Shown: positions 36,118 to 46,751 of the stretch, one piece after another
Numbering within the stretch: position 1 is the first letter of the stretch
Layout of the letters: each line of letters opens with the position of its first letter
From: Porites lobata
Lineage: Eukaryota > Cnidaria > Anthozoa > Scleractinia > Poritidae
Direction of reading: 5' to 3'
Length of the DNA: 64,000 nucleotides
Assembly: GCA_942486035.1 (NCBI GenBank)
Contig: CALNXK010000038.1
Span: forward strand, 366,001-430,000
Notes under the pieces: generated by a model
Databases searched by the model: none
What the model saw: only the letters and a program-made list of their open reading frames with translations
What the model was told of the DNA's origin: nothing
Made by a program: the position numbers and the translations under genes

Positions 36118-37516
36118 GAGTTTGCCAATCAAATCAAAGTTGAAAGAAGAGATTGATGAAATGGGAAAGCAAGGCATCATTGTCAAGGAAACTCAGCCAA
36201 CAGAATGGATCAGTAGTCTTGTAGCTGTGCAGAAGCCAGGGAAACTGAGGGTGTGCTTTGATCCGCTTGATTCGAATAGAGCCATAAAGAGGCCAAAGTA
36301 TTAGATGCCGACAGTGGACGAGTGCTACCAAAGCTGTCAAAAGCAAAAGTATTTACAGTATTAGATGCCAAAGATGGTTTCCATCAAGTTAAGCTTGACA
36401 ATAAAAGTTCCCTCCTTACAACGTTCTGGACCCCTTTTGGGAGATATCGTTACCTTCGTATTCCACAAGATATCAGCAGCGCCCCAGAAGAATATCAACG
36501 CCGACAGAATGAAGCACTCGGGGCCTCGATGGAGTAGAAGTAATTGCAGATGACATCTTATGTTAGGGCAGCGGAGAATCTATGGACGAAGCTTTAGCAG
36601 ACCACGATCGCATTTTAGTGAACTTGCTAAATCGTGCACGCAGTATTAATCCGAAATTTAGCAAGAACAAGTTGAGGTTGAAGTTAGACCAAGTAACTGA
36701 CATGGGACAGTTGTTCACGTCAGAAGGACTAAAGCCTGATCCCATGAAAGTTGAACCAATTGCGAGCATCCCTCGACCAGATCATAAGAGAGCAGTCCAA
36801 CGTCTTCTGGGATGTGTTAATTATTTGTCCAGGTTCATGCCACAGCTCTCAAAAGTGTCTGAGCCACTACGAAAAGAATGTCATGTTCACTTGGGACAGC
36901 TTACAGGAGGAAACTTTCCAAGCATTCAAAAGCATGATCAGCTCTGCGCCCCTGTTGAAGTATCATGATGTGGCCAATGAAACCACTAACCAATGTGACG
37001 CCTCAGAGTCCGGTTTAGGAGCAACTCTGCTCCAAGAAGGAGAGTCGTTTGCATTTGCATCACGGTCGTTGAGCAATGTTGAACGCCAGTATGCTCAAAT
37101 AGAAAAGGAATGCTTGGCGATTGTTTTTGCTTGCAGTCGTTTTAATCAGTACCTACACGGAAGAGAACTTACAACTGTGGAAACAGACCACAAGCCATTG
37201 GTGCCCATTTTCCAGAAGTCTATTCATTCAGCGCCTAAAAGGCTACAGAGAATGCTCCTGCGTCTGCAAAGGTACAATGTAAATGTGACGTATCTTCCTG
37301 GTTCCCAAATGTAAATAGCAGACATGCTCAGCAGAGCTTACGTCCAAGTTGGCCGCACCCAGTGTAAGAGAACACCAGAGTACCAAATCTTCCACCTCAA
37401 GCAAGAACAGCCGCTGTTTGAAGAAATTGTTAGCATCAATCAAGTTGATTACATGCACTTATCTGAGGGTACCCATCAGCAGATTAAACAATGCACTCTT
37501 GCAGACGCCACTCTGA
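36118..37516 (+). pseudogene. RT and RNase H block, inverted relative to the element
   Basis: The plus strand reads LKEEIDEMGKQGIIV (RT start), KPGKLRVCFDPLDSNRAIKR, VLDAKDGFHQVKL and FGRYRYLRIP (RT), VNYLSRFMPQLS (connection), SAPLLKYHD and DASESGLGATLL (RNase H), then FACSRFNQYLHGRELTVETDH-like text and YLPGSQ. Stops lie near 36304 and 36537. Both borders (about 36118 and 37516) fall inside pol. On the minus strand the coding text stops just before RT and resumes with integrase N-terminal text, so the block is a clean inversion. Confidence 0.75.
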
Positions 37517-38139
37517 GCTTAATGGCTGGATCTACTTCAACGTGATATTGTACGGGCAGGCAGCCAAGTCCTGTGAACACATCTTCATATTCCTTCAAAA
37601 GTTCCTCCATAGTGAGGGGTTCATAATGCTTGCTATTTAATGAGTGAACAGACGCTTCTGTTCCTAGGGATATTCAACCTTGGTCAATGCATCTTCTACC
37701 ATCTATGATTGGCCACGGTGCATTCTCCAGGATGTCACATTTTATCTTGCATTTAGGGCCACTGTTTCGGCTGACTGAAAATGTGTACCAACCAAGTGGA
37801 TTGACAACACTACCATCATAAAGCCTTATCTTGCCTCCAGGTGGATCCAACTGGACTTCGCCAAGGTTAATTATACAAATCTGTATAGGACATAGCACTG
37901 CACGTCGCTCCAGTATCCAGCTGAGTTGTAACTGTAGGGCTGTACTCAGTGTGAACGGTGAAGGGTACCATTACGGAAGATCTGGTTTCATTGCTACTGA
38001 CAACTCCAACGCGCTCTACAATAAAAATAGAATCGTCTGATTCATCACTATCCTCTGCAAATCTCTGACGCGCTCCACTTGTTTGATGAACTTTATTGTC
38101 TGGTTTACTTGGGGACTGCCTCTTTACGTGACACTTCAC
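37516..38139 (-). CDS. Retropepsin and start of RT (minus strand)
   Basis: QLDTGATCSAMSY is the retropepsin active-site motif (Asp-Thr-Gly). The minus strand continues to a VQYHVEVDP-like segment near 37545, which normally leads directly into RT. At about 37516 the minus reading stops matching, because the RT block is inverted. Confidence 0.65.
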
Positions 38140-38920
38140 AGCAAAGTGACCTTGTTTACCACATTTATAACAGGTTTTACCAGACGCAGGACAGTTGGCT
38201 CTATCATACGGATCTCCGGTGCCACAGAACTTGCATAGACCTGATGGTTTTTCTTTTCCAGACTTGTTACAATGTTAAGTTTCCATTGCTACTACCACTA
38301 TTTCGTTTCCTTTTCCCTTTTGCTGAATGATGCTTTTCTGCTGCTTGAACAGTGTTTGGAGAATCAACAGTGTCTGTAAACTGCTCTTTGTGAATCCTGG
38401 ATAACTCGCTGGCTCGAAGATCTCCAATACACCTGGCTAACCCTGGCACAGGGCGTTCTCGAAGTAGGCGGTCACGGATGGAAGAGTCTCTAGTGCCAAT
38501 GACTAATCTGTCACGAATTAAGCTCTCACAAAGATTCTCAAATTCACATGACTCAGCAAGCTGGCGCAATCTCACTATAAACTGATCAATGCTTTTTTTT
38601 TCAGCTTGATTGGCAAAATCAAATTTTACTCTTTCAAACAACAAATGTTTCTGAGGCATAAAATGGTCGCTTAAGACAGAAAGAATCTTCCCTGGTTCTT
38701 TCTTGTCAGATGCAGGTAGAGTAGTAAGGCTATTCATTACTTTCACACAGTCCATTCCCATAACACTGCATAAAGCCCCAGCCTGTACTTCTTTAGGTTT
38801 CTTGTTAAGTTCAGTGGCAGTGACATAATAACGCCAAGCTTCTGTAAACATTTTCCAATTTGTTGATACATCTTCCTTTACGTTCATGGGTGCTGGCGGT
38901 GGTATTTGATAAAATGGCAT
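38140..38920 (-). CDS. Gag with zinc knuckle
   Basis: ATG 38920 opens a 217-codon ORF. It has a gypsy-type gag helical region (NWKMFTEAWRYYVTATEL, FERVKFDFANQAEKKSIDQF) and a basic tail, and is broken at about 38267. Just beyond, in other frames (38260-38140), are CKFCGTG-type and CYKCGKQGHFAVKCH motifs: a CCHC knuckle. A frameshift therefore separates gag from the knuckle. Confidence 0.7.
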
Positions 38921-39118
38921 GTTGAAGAAAACGAATAATCACAGTTCTGATGCTTTCTAGTTTCTTTCAGCTAAATAATATTGCGACGTCTCACCACGTA
39001 CACGACTCACGAACGAGAAAATAATACCACAACAGCAACGACGGCTTCTCTGAAACGTTTCCCTGCTTCTTCTACTGCTTTAGAATTCTTTTAACTACGA
39101 TTTTACCTTCTGACACCA

Positions 39119-39237
39119 TGTTATTCTGCCTTTAACTGAGGAATTGACTGAGACAACTTCAATAAAACGAAGCCATGCTTTCTCTACTTTAATCACAAGG
39201 ACTCCTGGTAAGACTCCAAAAACTACTTCATGTAACA
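39119..39237 (-). repeat. 5' LTR of the gypsy-like element
   Basis: 119 bp, TG..CA type ends on the minus strand, followed inward by TGGTGTCAGAAGG (PBS-like). Confidence 0.8.
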
Positions 39238-39242
39238 GTAAA

Positions 39243-39412
39243 GAACATGATTTGGAGATAAAATGTATTCCAAACAACATGGAAAAATATATGGCATTTA
39301 TGCTTGGTAAACATCTTGTATTTCTTGGTAGTTTTCAGTTTAAGGCAAGTAGTGTAGAGGGATTAGCTGCTAATCTTCCAGAGGATGCTTTCAAATATAC
39401 ATATATAATAGG
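39243..39412 (+). pseudogene. PolB fragment downstream of the LTR element
   Basis: Reads EHDLEIKCIPNNMEKYMAF and similar PolB text, in phase with the fragment before the LTR insertion, then ends at the Penelope-like element (39414). The rest of the polymerase is absent. Confidence 0.65.
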
Positions 39413-39453
39413 TTACGTATGGTTGATGGAAGAAAACAAGTAACTACATAAGT

Positions 39454-39496
39454 ATCCCTACAAGCCTGTTTCGTGGTTGCCCACTCATCAGGGGAT
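39454..39496 (-). ncRNA. Hammerhead ribozyme (left Penelope end)
   Basis: Minus strand: stem I ATCCC/GGGAT, core CTGATGA, stem II GTGG-GCAA-CCAC, GAAA, short stem III ACA/TGT, cleavage triplet GTA just before GGGAT. All core bases are present, so it is likely competent. Hammerhead motifs in Penelope-like elements are established. Confidence 0.8.
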
Positions 39497-39555
39497 TTTA
39501 ATGAGAATAACTTTACCATTACTTATATACTAGACTGATTTACATAATTTATTCA

Positions 39556-39983
39556 GTGCGAGGTTCCACCGCTGCCGCCGACTCCGCCCCCACCATCATC
39601 AACAACAACAACAAGAAATGCAACTGCCGACAAAAGAACTCATGCCCGCTCAACGGGAACTGCCTTCAGCCTGCTGTCATCTACCAAGCTACTGTCACAC
39701 GAAAAGACACCAAGACGACAGAAACGTACATCGGGCTTACTGCGAACGACTTCAAAACAAGATACAGCAACCACATGTCATCATTCCGTCACGCGAAGAA
39801 CAGAAACTCCACTGAACTCAGCAAACACGTCTGGACTCTTAAAGAAAACAACATCAACTACTCTATCGCCTGGCGCATTCTATCTTCACACCTGCCGTAC
39901 AACAGCTCAAGCAAACGATGCAACTTATGTCTTAAAGAAAAATTCCTTATCATCTGCCGACCTGAACTCTCTACACTTAAAGT
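39556..39983 (+). pseudogene. Penelope GIY-YIG endonuclease segment
   Basis: Contains CNCRQKNSCPLNGNC (Cys-rich linker typical of Penelope proteins), YQATVTRKDTKTTETYIGLT (GIY-YIG-type core) and KTRYSNHMSSFRHAKN (catalytic Arg and His region). It ends at the TTAA insertion near 39980. The C-terminal continuation (20-odd codons ending TGA at 44121-44123) lies beyond the nested element. Confidence 0.8.
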
Positions 39984-40309
39984 GCTACTACGATCAAATT
40001 TGGGAATTTGTTTTTGATTACATATTTCGAAAATGTATGTAAAAGTGACTTACCGTGCCAAGTTTGGAGTCCAAATATGATCTGGAAGTTTGTTTATTTG
40101 CACGGCAATTTTCGTAAATGTCTTGCCGCCATTACTCGATTCAAAAAATGACCGGGAGTAGTATTTGAAGGAGTTGGGGCGAGATGTGACGTAGAAAAAT
40201 CAACGCGACAAAACAAGGTAAACAAACATGGCTAATTTCGCGTGCAGGACGAGATATTTTGGAAGCTTTTGGAGGTTCTTTCTTCGCTTTTTTGACTTAA
40301 AGCGAAAGT

Positions 40310-43187
40310 ATGCCTGGTAGACGTTGTGTTGTTCAGGACTGTGGAAACGTAAAGAACGATGAATTCTCCTGATTCGAGCAGCGTTCGATTAAAGTGGAAA
40401 AGGTTCGTGTCCATTCATCGGAAGGATTTCAACACAGTGGGAAAATTTGCTGTGTGCTCGGAGCATTTTACAAGGGATTGTTATACGCTTGCTTTTCCGA
40501 TGAAAGGCATGAAAAGGAATTGGAAGAAGGGGACGTTTCCAACCATTTGGAAAAAATCCTCTCAAACACTATCAAAGCGGAGTCGACGATCGGTGAGTGA
40601 AATTACAATGTATTTGCGCTGTGCTTATCACTATTATATTTATTTCCCCATTTACCTGTGACATGATTTTTTCTGGCATCGTTGTTCAATATGAATGCTC
40701 TGACTATTTGGACTTCCCATATTGTTGCATGTGTTTTCATACTTTTCTGCTTTCTTCTTATAGTTATAGTAAAACGGGAGTTTGCGCTGAGTGGACGTGA
40801 AGTCAATTCCCCAATTCCCAGACCTTTCCACTCAAGCGTAAAATTTAGAAAAAGTGAAGCTACATAGAAATCCGGCTCTCTATTTTTTGAGAGATTATCT
40901 TGCTGTTACTTTGAGATTTGACAGTACTCCAAACTTCCCTCCAAGAAATCTTACAGCAAATTAGGAGTTACACGCGAGTCTTTTAAAACGACCAAAAATG
41001 GACTTAGTCTGATTTCTACATTCTATAAGTTCAGTTACTGTTTGCGGTTTTTTTTTCGTTTGTATTTTAATTCTATTTTCACTGTCTGCAAATGATGCGT
41101 ACATTTTAAGGCAAAGATGCAGTTAAACCTTGCTTCCAGTTCTACTTTTGAAAACATCGACATAAAGCTCAAATTTAAACGTGTTTTGAAGGGGAGATAT
41201 AAAAAATGGTCGTACCTATTTTCATTTTTAGCTGCTAAATGAAATTCTGGCTGGTCAAACTGCTAATAAGGATACAGAGGAAGAAGACAATCCTGAAGAA
41301 GAGGTGATCTCTTTGAAAGGAAGTTCTGCACCTGAGGAGAGTGCTGACACTATGGGGGCTCCCAATCTCAACCCTGAGGAGTCTCTAGAAGTCGAGGGTG
41401 TTCTGAACACAAGTCAGGGTTCTTTGCTTGAGGTAAAAAAGGAGGACTGCATCCCTGAGACTGAGACGGGTGAGATAAGTGTTGATGCTGAGATGGCTTC
41501 AGAGGTCCTAGGTACTCCTGGTGATAAGACAACTCTCGAGAGCCAAGGGTTTTCTGGCACTGATGATGTTACTGAGACCATGCAGATCCTGGAGGCTCAG
41601 GGAATCGAAAAAGTGCAGGATATGGATAAGTTATGAGGGGAGGAAGAATCATTAGCGATTCCTGAACTTGAACAGGTTTCTATGGTAGGCGCATAACTCT
41701 AATTAATGTTTATTTGCATCTTTGTATTATCATAACAATGGAAAACTACATGTGCAGTTATTTTACAACTATACAATACTAAAACACAAAAATTCTAAAG
41801 TCTTGTTATTACAGCCTGTATTAATGTTGAAAGTTTGTTTTTTGTAGGATACTCCAACTGGACATGCTGGGAACTACACAACATGCAAAACCCTGAGGAG
41901 TGAGGTGACTCAGTTAAGGGGCAAAGTCACAAGACTGAAGAGTAAGTTAATCTCCAATCAAGATCAATGGGTTGAAACCTTTAAGAGCATACAAGAGCTG
42001 AAGCAGTTGCCGATGGTGAATGCTGGTGAGTCAACAATAATTATTGATGTTGATGAGTCATACAGGCATAACTGCCTATCTTTATATTTTTGTTACATTT
42101 TATCAATGTTTGATTATTTAATAATAATTAAAATTTTAATGGTAATAGAATTTTTTTAATTCCATTTGTTTAAGCTATTCAAACTGATCCATGGCCAGTA
42201 ACAAATGAGACAGAGTTAGGGCTATAGGATGAATCAGAAGATGAGCAGGAAATGCAGGACGACGCGTATGAGGAGTTTGAGTGTGATGAAGACCCTACAT
42301 GGAGTCCTGAAGGAATCGAAGATGAACATAAAAAACTAAAGAAGATGATGACTCGGTGAAGACTCATCAGAACCCAAGGTACAAAGATGCAAAATTTATT
42401 GCATTTTAACATCTTAGCTCTAAGTATCCTCTGGGAAGTGATTTAGGCCTAAAACTAACTTCCATTATGAGAGGATCTATTTAGAAACAAGAGTACATGA
42501 AATTTGTTTTTTAATTTACTTAGATAAGAATTGCAAAAAAAAAAAAAAAAAAAAGAAGAGGCATAGCCAGCCCACAGACTGGAAGTCCCAGGCCTAAAAA
42601 TGTTTGGTTTGTCCACTCAACCACTTGTAATAAATTATGCATCGTTGGGGTGGGCTAGATAGCTTAAGGGCTCAAAGTTGTCATGTGTGCAATCAACAGA
42701 ATTATTATAAAAAAGCATTTTTCAGGATGTATGTGAGTAAAATCCCAACCCACGATTAGCCAGGTTTACAACAAGTTGAAAAACTGGCAACACCCTGAGA
42801 AAAACAATAAAAATGATAATCATTTTTTTTATTGTTATTTTATTATTTCAGATGCTATGATTAAATGAGTATTTCCTTTCAATCATTTTTTACAGGTTGG
42901 ATCTACAAGGAAAAAACATTCGAGAGGAACCGAAGGGAATTGTTTTCCTTTCCAAACTTCTTCTTTTGTTTCAGTTCTGCCACTTGTGCTTCTTTTCAAA
43001 ACCCAAACTTTCTGTATCACAGACAGGTACCTTGTTTACCGTAGAAAGTTTCTGCAGAAACTGTAGCCAGACAAAAGTCTGGAAGAGTCAACCAGACCTG
43101 CTAGGAAAGTTTCCAGCAGGTAACCTGCTATTAAGTTGTGCAGTGCTCTGTGAGCCGAGTGAAAAGAAAGAATCGATACATTAAAAC
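40310..43187 (+). pseudogene. THAP-domain transposase-like gene, N-terminal exons
   Basis: The start MPGRRCVVQDCGN gives the first THAP cysteine pair but hits TGA within 21 codons. The rest of the THAP domain (LKWKRFVSIHRKDF, VCSEHFTRDCY) is in another frame from 40359. Later exons, by splice sites and composition: about 41232-41680 (acidic; in-frame TGA near 41635), 41848-42025 (coiled coil QLRGKVTRLKSKL), 42175-42357 (acidic) and 42896-43187 (Cys pairs and PAGNLLLSCAVLC). No catalytic domain was recognised downstream, so the copy is truncated. Confidence 0.6.
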
Positions 43188-43503
43188 TGTAATTAAATTC
43201 AGGCTGAATTCAATTTAATTTTTATTACTTGTGTACATGAAAATTGGAGCAACATCAGAATTCCCAGCCGCTAAACTTGAGTTTAACTGAACGCTAGAAG
43301 AACAGGGCTTCACACAGTGGGCAAGTTTGTCATTCAACAAAAAGCGAGTAAGTGGCTGAGAATTCTGAAGTTTGGCCCATAAAATTAAGTGTTTACGGAC
43401 AAGTATTCACGCAACTACTGTAGGTCCTTCTTGGCCCCAATGGCATTCATGACACTCTTCAAGAACAAACAGTGCATTTATTATTCATTTTCTTCATCTT
43501 CAT

Positions 43504-43773
43504 TCATTCGCTGGCACCTCTCCCAAATATCTTCGCTGGAACTGTTGTTCCTCTTCTTCTTCGCGATGAACTCTTTCGTTGTAGCAGGTTGTAGTCCGCG
43601 GCTTCTTCCTCGATAGCAAGGGGTTCGCAACTGTCGTCGTACGGCGCAAATTCAGACAATTCCCCCATCACTTCGTCAACTGTAAAACTTTCTAGATCAC
43701 TTTCAGATGTGCAGGAAGAGGAATCCGACGGAGATGACATCTTAAACGTCTTGTTAAAAGGCTCTAAACTCAC
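43504..43773 (-). CDS. Acidic hypothetical ORF of the Kolobok-like element
   Basis: 89 aa, Ser/Asp/Glu rich (MSSPSDSSSCTSESDLESF) with a basic Arg-run near its end, at the 3' side of the element in opposite orientation to the THAP gene. It resembles acidic N-termini of cnidarian proteins annotated P2X7-like, but this is a weak recollection. The frame closes at 43504. Confidence 0.35.
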   Translation of the reverse strand: MSLEPFNKTFKMSSPSDSSSCTSESDLESFTVDEVMGELSEFAPYDDSCEPLAIEEEAADYNLLQRKSSSRRRRGTTVPAKIFGRGASE

Positions 43774-44199
43774 AAACTTTTCCCAAATGCGAATCTTTTG
43801 GTTGATGTTTCTACGTCACAGTGCATAAATCACGTGGTCAAACGCACGACCGCTGTGCGGAGATCTCGCGGGCTATTGCTTTACGAACTTTGTAATGGCG
43901 GACGGTATTTACGCACTTTTCAGTGGGAAATTTCCAGCCCCCGTACGCAAGTATCGTTCCAATTTTTCGCTATTTGTATAATTTTGAACATATACAAAAG
44001 ATTTATGTTAAAAAAACTCGGAAACAAAAACAAAAATTTTCGTCGTAGTAGCACTTTAACAAACGTAATGAACTCGTGTCTTCCTGCCGACACAGAAACA
44101 AAGCCCTCTTGCGCAACAACTGATGTAACGAACCTCGCACTGAATAAATTATGTAAATCAGTCTAGTATATAAGTAATGGTAAAGTTATTCTCATTAAA

Positions 44200-44242
44200 A
44201 TCCCCTGATGAGTGGGCAACCACGAAACAGGCTTCTAGGGAT
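44200..44242 (+). ncRNA. Hammerhead ribozyme (right Penelope end), one stem III change
   Basis: Same core as the left copy, but the stem III distal strand reads TCT instead of TGT, which breaks one of three stem III pairs. Predicted cleavage is after 44237. Probably weaker than the left copy. Confidence 0.75.
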
Positions 44243-44359
44243 ACTTATGTAGTTACTTGTTTTCTTCCGTCAACCATACGTATACTCGCTCTACTTTATG
44301 TATTGAGCACTGTTTTACGGATTTCAAGTTCAAACCTCTTATATAATAGGTTATATATT

Positions 44360-45300
44360 TTACTGTATGTAACTCCCATTTCGTTTTTCTTCAAGAATGA
44401 TTTTATGGTATTCTATCGAGTCAAGGTTATGAAAATTCATTGTATACCCAGCACGTAAAACATACACATCATTAAAATCTATTTCCGTTTGTTGGGCTAT
44501 AAAGTTTTGCAAGTTTAAATTTTTAACAACAACACCGCTATAATTAGACAAAGTCATTTTGGCTGTATTTCCTGATTTTGTTAACTATAAGAACAACTGT
44601 TTATTTTTAAAGTCTGATGTGAATTGTGTTTTATCTTCTTCTCTTTGATCAGAAATTGATATTTCATTTGACTTTATGGTGAATATTGGTGGACATTTTA
44701 CTTGAAGTTGCCCAGCAGTATTACTCCATGATACTTTGCACGTTTTCTCTCATCATCAATAAATGAAATGAAAATTGTATAATTAGTTTTTTGAGTGATT
44801 CTACCCGTTAATATATAACTTTTTGTTGACAGTTTTAATCCAGTTTCCTTATTGTAATCTTTCATATATCGATCGGTTTCTAAAAACAAATTGTTTTATT
44901 TTATTCACAACAACACCGGATACTTGACCAATTAAATTGAATAATGATGTTTCTCTTGAATCATAAAAATGTTCAAAAATTTCTCGGTATACGTGATTAT
45001 TTGTGTAAGAAATACTTTGGTCTCCAGATCTGTGACTAATTTAACGTTGCTACACTGTTATCAATTGCCTCATCCGCTAAAATATTCACATCTTTTTTTG
45101 ATTCATTTTAAGATCAACATTCATAGTCATGGCTGTGCTTTATACATCGGGTTTATATAGAGTGTGGAAATCATATGTTTTATCTGCATCTACATCGCTT
45201 TCAGTTCTAATTATTCCATAAGCGACGACGTAATTTCTGTAAAACGTTGTGCGTAAGTCTGTAAATCTGTCCCATCTTAAGGTATATCGATTAGTAAATG
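44360..45300 (-). pseudogene. Polinton fibre-like protein, C-terminal fragments
   Basis: Minus-strand coding-like blocks at 44889-44698 (YMKDYNKETGLKLSTKSY, NYTIFISFIDDERKRAKYHG) and 44557-44360 (GVVVKNLNLQNFIAQQTEIDF), with frame changes between. They continue downstream of the repeat-bearing part at 46742-45369 and look like the head region of a fibre protein. No catalytic motif. The left end is cut by the Penelope-like insertion. Confidence 0.45.
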
Positions 45301-45368
45301 GAGTTTAGTACAAAGGGTTTGAAGCCATCTTCCTAAAATTGATTATGAGCTTGTGATCATACATAAAT

Positions 45369-46742
45369 TCAACACTGCTCTTGAATTAACATATCTATGA
45401 CTGATTTTGTTTTCACAAAAACATTGCCAATAGTCCATCCCTTCGATGTAGCCTTATCTATTGAAATTTTTGGTTTATGCCAAAGTTGACAATCAACATT
45501 CAAGAATTCAATACATAAAGTGTAATCAGTATTTCTTGTCAGAGGGAAGCATTGGATCCCCATTTTATACTTATACGAGCCTTGTGAATTTTTTATCATT
45601 GATGTATAAATTACTTTGTGGTTGTCAGAGTGAAAATTGCCCTTATCCGGTGGTAAATCAGCAATCTTTACCCTATTAAAACTATTTCCACCGGGGATCA
45701 GATCCGACCACTCCAGAGTATTTTGCATTAAACAGGACAACCGATTTGTTTTATGACTTGGTTTCATTTGTGCGTGTATGTTTTTATTTATCTGTTCGTC
45801 TACATATTTTATGGATGTCGCTTGACGCAAACTTTTAGGATCCGGTAGATTATCGATGGTATAATTATTCATGTTGAATTTTTCAACGGCTGTTTTTTGA
45901 AAGTATTTAATGTCAGCGAACCCCAAGTTGATAGCATCCTCGGAATTCTGTAAGTTATGACCTAAATTTATAATTTGTTTGTTGTTCAAGTTAAGATTAC
46001 CATTCATTGCAACAGAACCATCCAAAGGCAAATATCTATCTTTAGCCCATTTAACATTGATTACTTCACTGTCGTGTCCTGGTATATGATTATTATATAA
46101 TGTTTTATTTTGGCAATTAAAATTTTGATTTTGGTTCCTACTCCCAAAAGGCGCCCATTTATTATAGAATTTCATATTGATCACATCTGCAATAAATGTA
46201 GCATCTCAAAAATTAATGATTTTATTACCGCTCATATTTAAAGTTCCAGACATCGCGTCGCCAGATTTAGTAACCTTTTGATAAACAAGAGATTTGTTTG
46301 CTCCTAGGTTACCATTGATTGGTGTCTTGATATTATATATAAACTGATTTCCCATATCTAAATGAGTTTGCATTGGAAAAACAGATTCCTTAACTTACAA
46401 ACACGTCAAGGACATTTTCCTAACACACAAGAGTAATTCTACTTGCATTCATTTCATTGAATGTTTGCTGTTTGCTTTTGATGACATTGTAAGTATTCTG
46501 AAGATCAATATTCCTTGTAATTGTTTCAAAGTCGACCGCGTCGAGTTGTTTAATGTAATTGCATCTGTTGGGTTTGTTCCATCAGCAACATTTGTCAGTT
46601 TTTCATTTACCATGTCATAATTCCCATCTAATGTGAGATTAAAACCAACTCCAGGCTTACCTCTTTCACGTTGGCCGGAAGTTTGACTTTTGAAGTTTAA
46701 CAAGAGTAACAATCCATTTGAATAACTCATATACATATACAT
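45369..46742 (-). pseudogene. Polinton fibre-like protein with tail-fibre-type repeats
   Basis: Repeated motif of about 45-55 residues: GDAMSGTLNMSGNKIINF (near 46265-46195), GSVAMNGNLNLNNKQIINL (near 46020-45950) and NYDMVNEKLTNVADGTNPTD (near 46640-46560), each followed by a DAI-type turn. The pattern (x-G-D-L-N-M-N-N-K-I-x-N-L) is the one seen in phage and virus fibre shafts. The C-terminal part beyond residue about 150 is a beta-rich head. Frame changes and stops (near 46190 and 46440) show decay. Probable role: virion fibre for attachment, if the family makes particles. Confidence 0.55.
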
Positions 46743-46751
46743 TTCTGTAGA

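Larger units (their letters stand above)
34586..39237 (-). mobile_element. Ty3/gypsy-like LTR retrotransposon with inverted RT block
   Basis: 119-bp LTRs at 34586-34704 and 39119-39237 (TGTTA...TAACA), with 5-bp duplications GTAAA at 34581-34585 and 39238-39242. Transcription is on the minus strand: a primer-binding-site-like TGGTGTCAGAAGG lies just inside the right LTR, and the polypurine tract AAAAGGGGAGA abuts the left LTR. Gag, zinc knuckle, protease and integrase read on the minus strand, but RT and RNase H (about 36118-37516) read on the plus strand. Confidence 0.85.
39981..44055 (+). mobile_element. TTAA-flanked THAP (Kolobok-like) element
   Basis: Flanked by TTAA at 39977-39980 and 44056-44059. 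Ends are AGTGCTACTACGA and its complement. The combination of a TTAA target and a THAP-domain protein is what is known for Kolobok-superfamily elements; piggyBac shares TTAA but not THAP. It carries a spliced plus-strand gene remnant and a minus-strand acidic ORF. Confidence 0.7.
39414..44282 (+). mobile_element. Penelope-like element, 5'-truncated, with inverted ends
   Basis: 153-bp inverted end repeats (39414-39566 and 44130-44282), about 97 percent identical by eye, each with a hammerhead ribozyme. Between them is a GIY-YIG endonuclease coding segment of the Penelope type, missing the RT. The inverted copy at the 5' side fits the pseudo-LTR arrangements known for Penelope-like elements. 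A Kolobok-like element is nested at 39981-44055, so the element itself is only about 0.8 kb. Confidence 0.8.

Noticed and set aside
44177..44458. Plus-strand ORF over the Penelope end
   Set aside because: Covers the hammerhead-bearing inverted repeat; translation is incidental.
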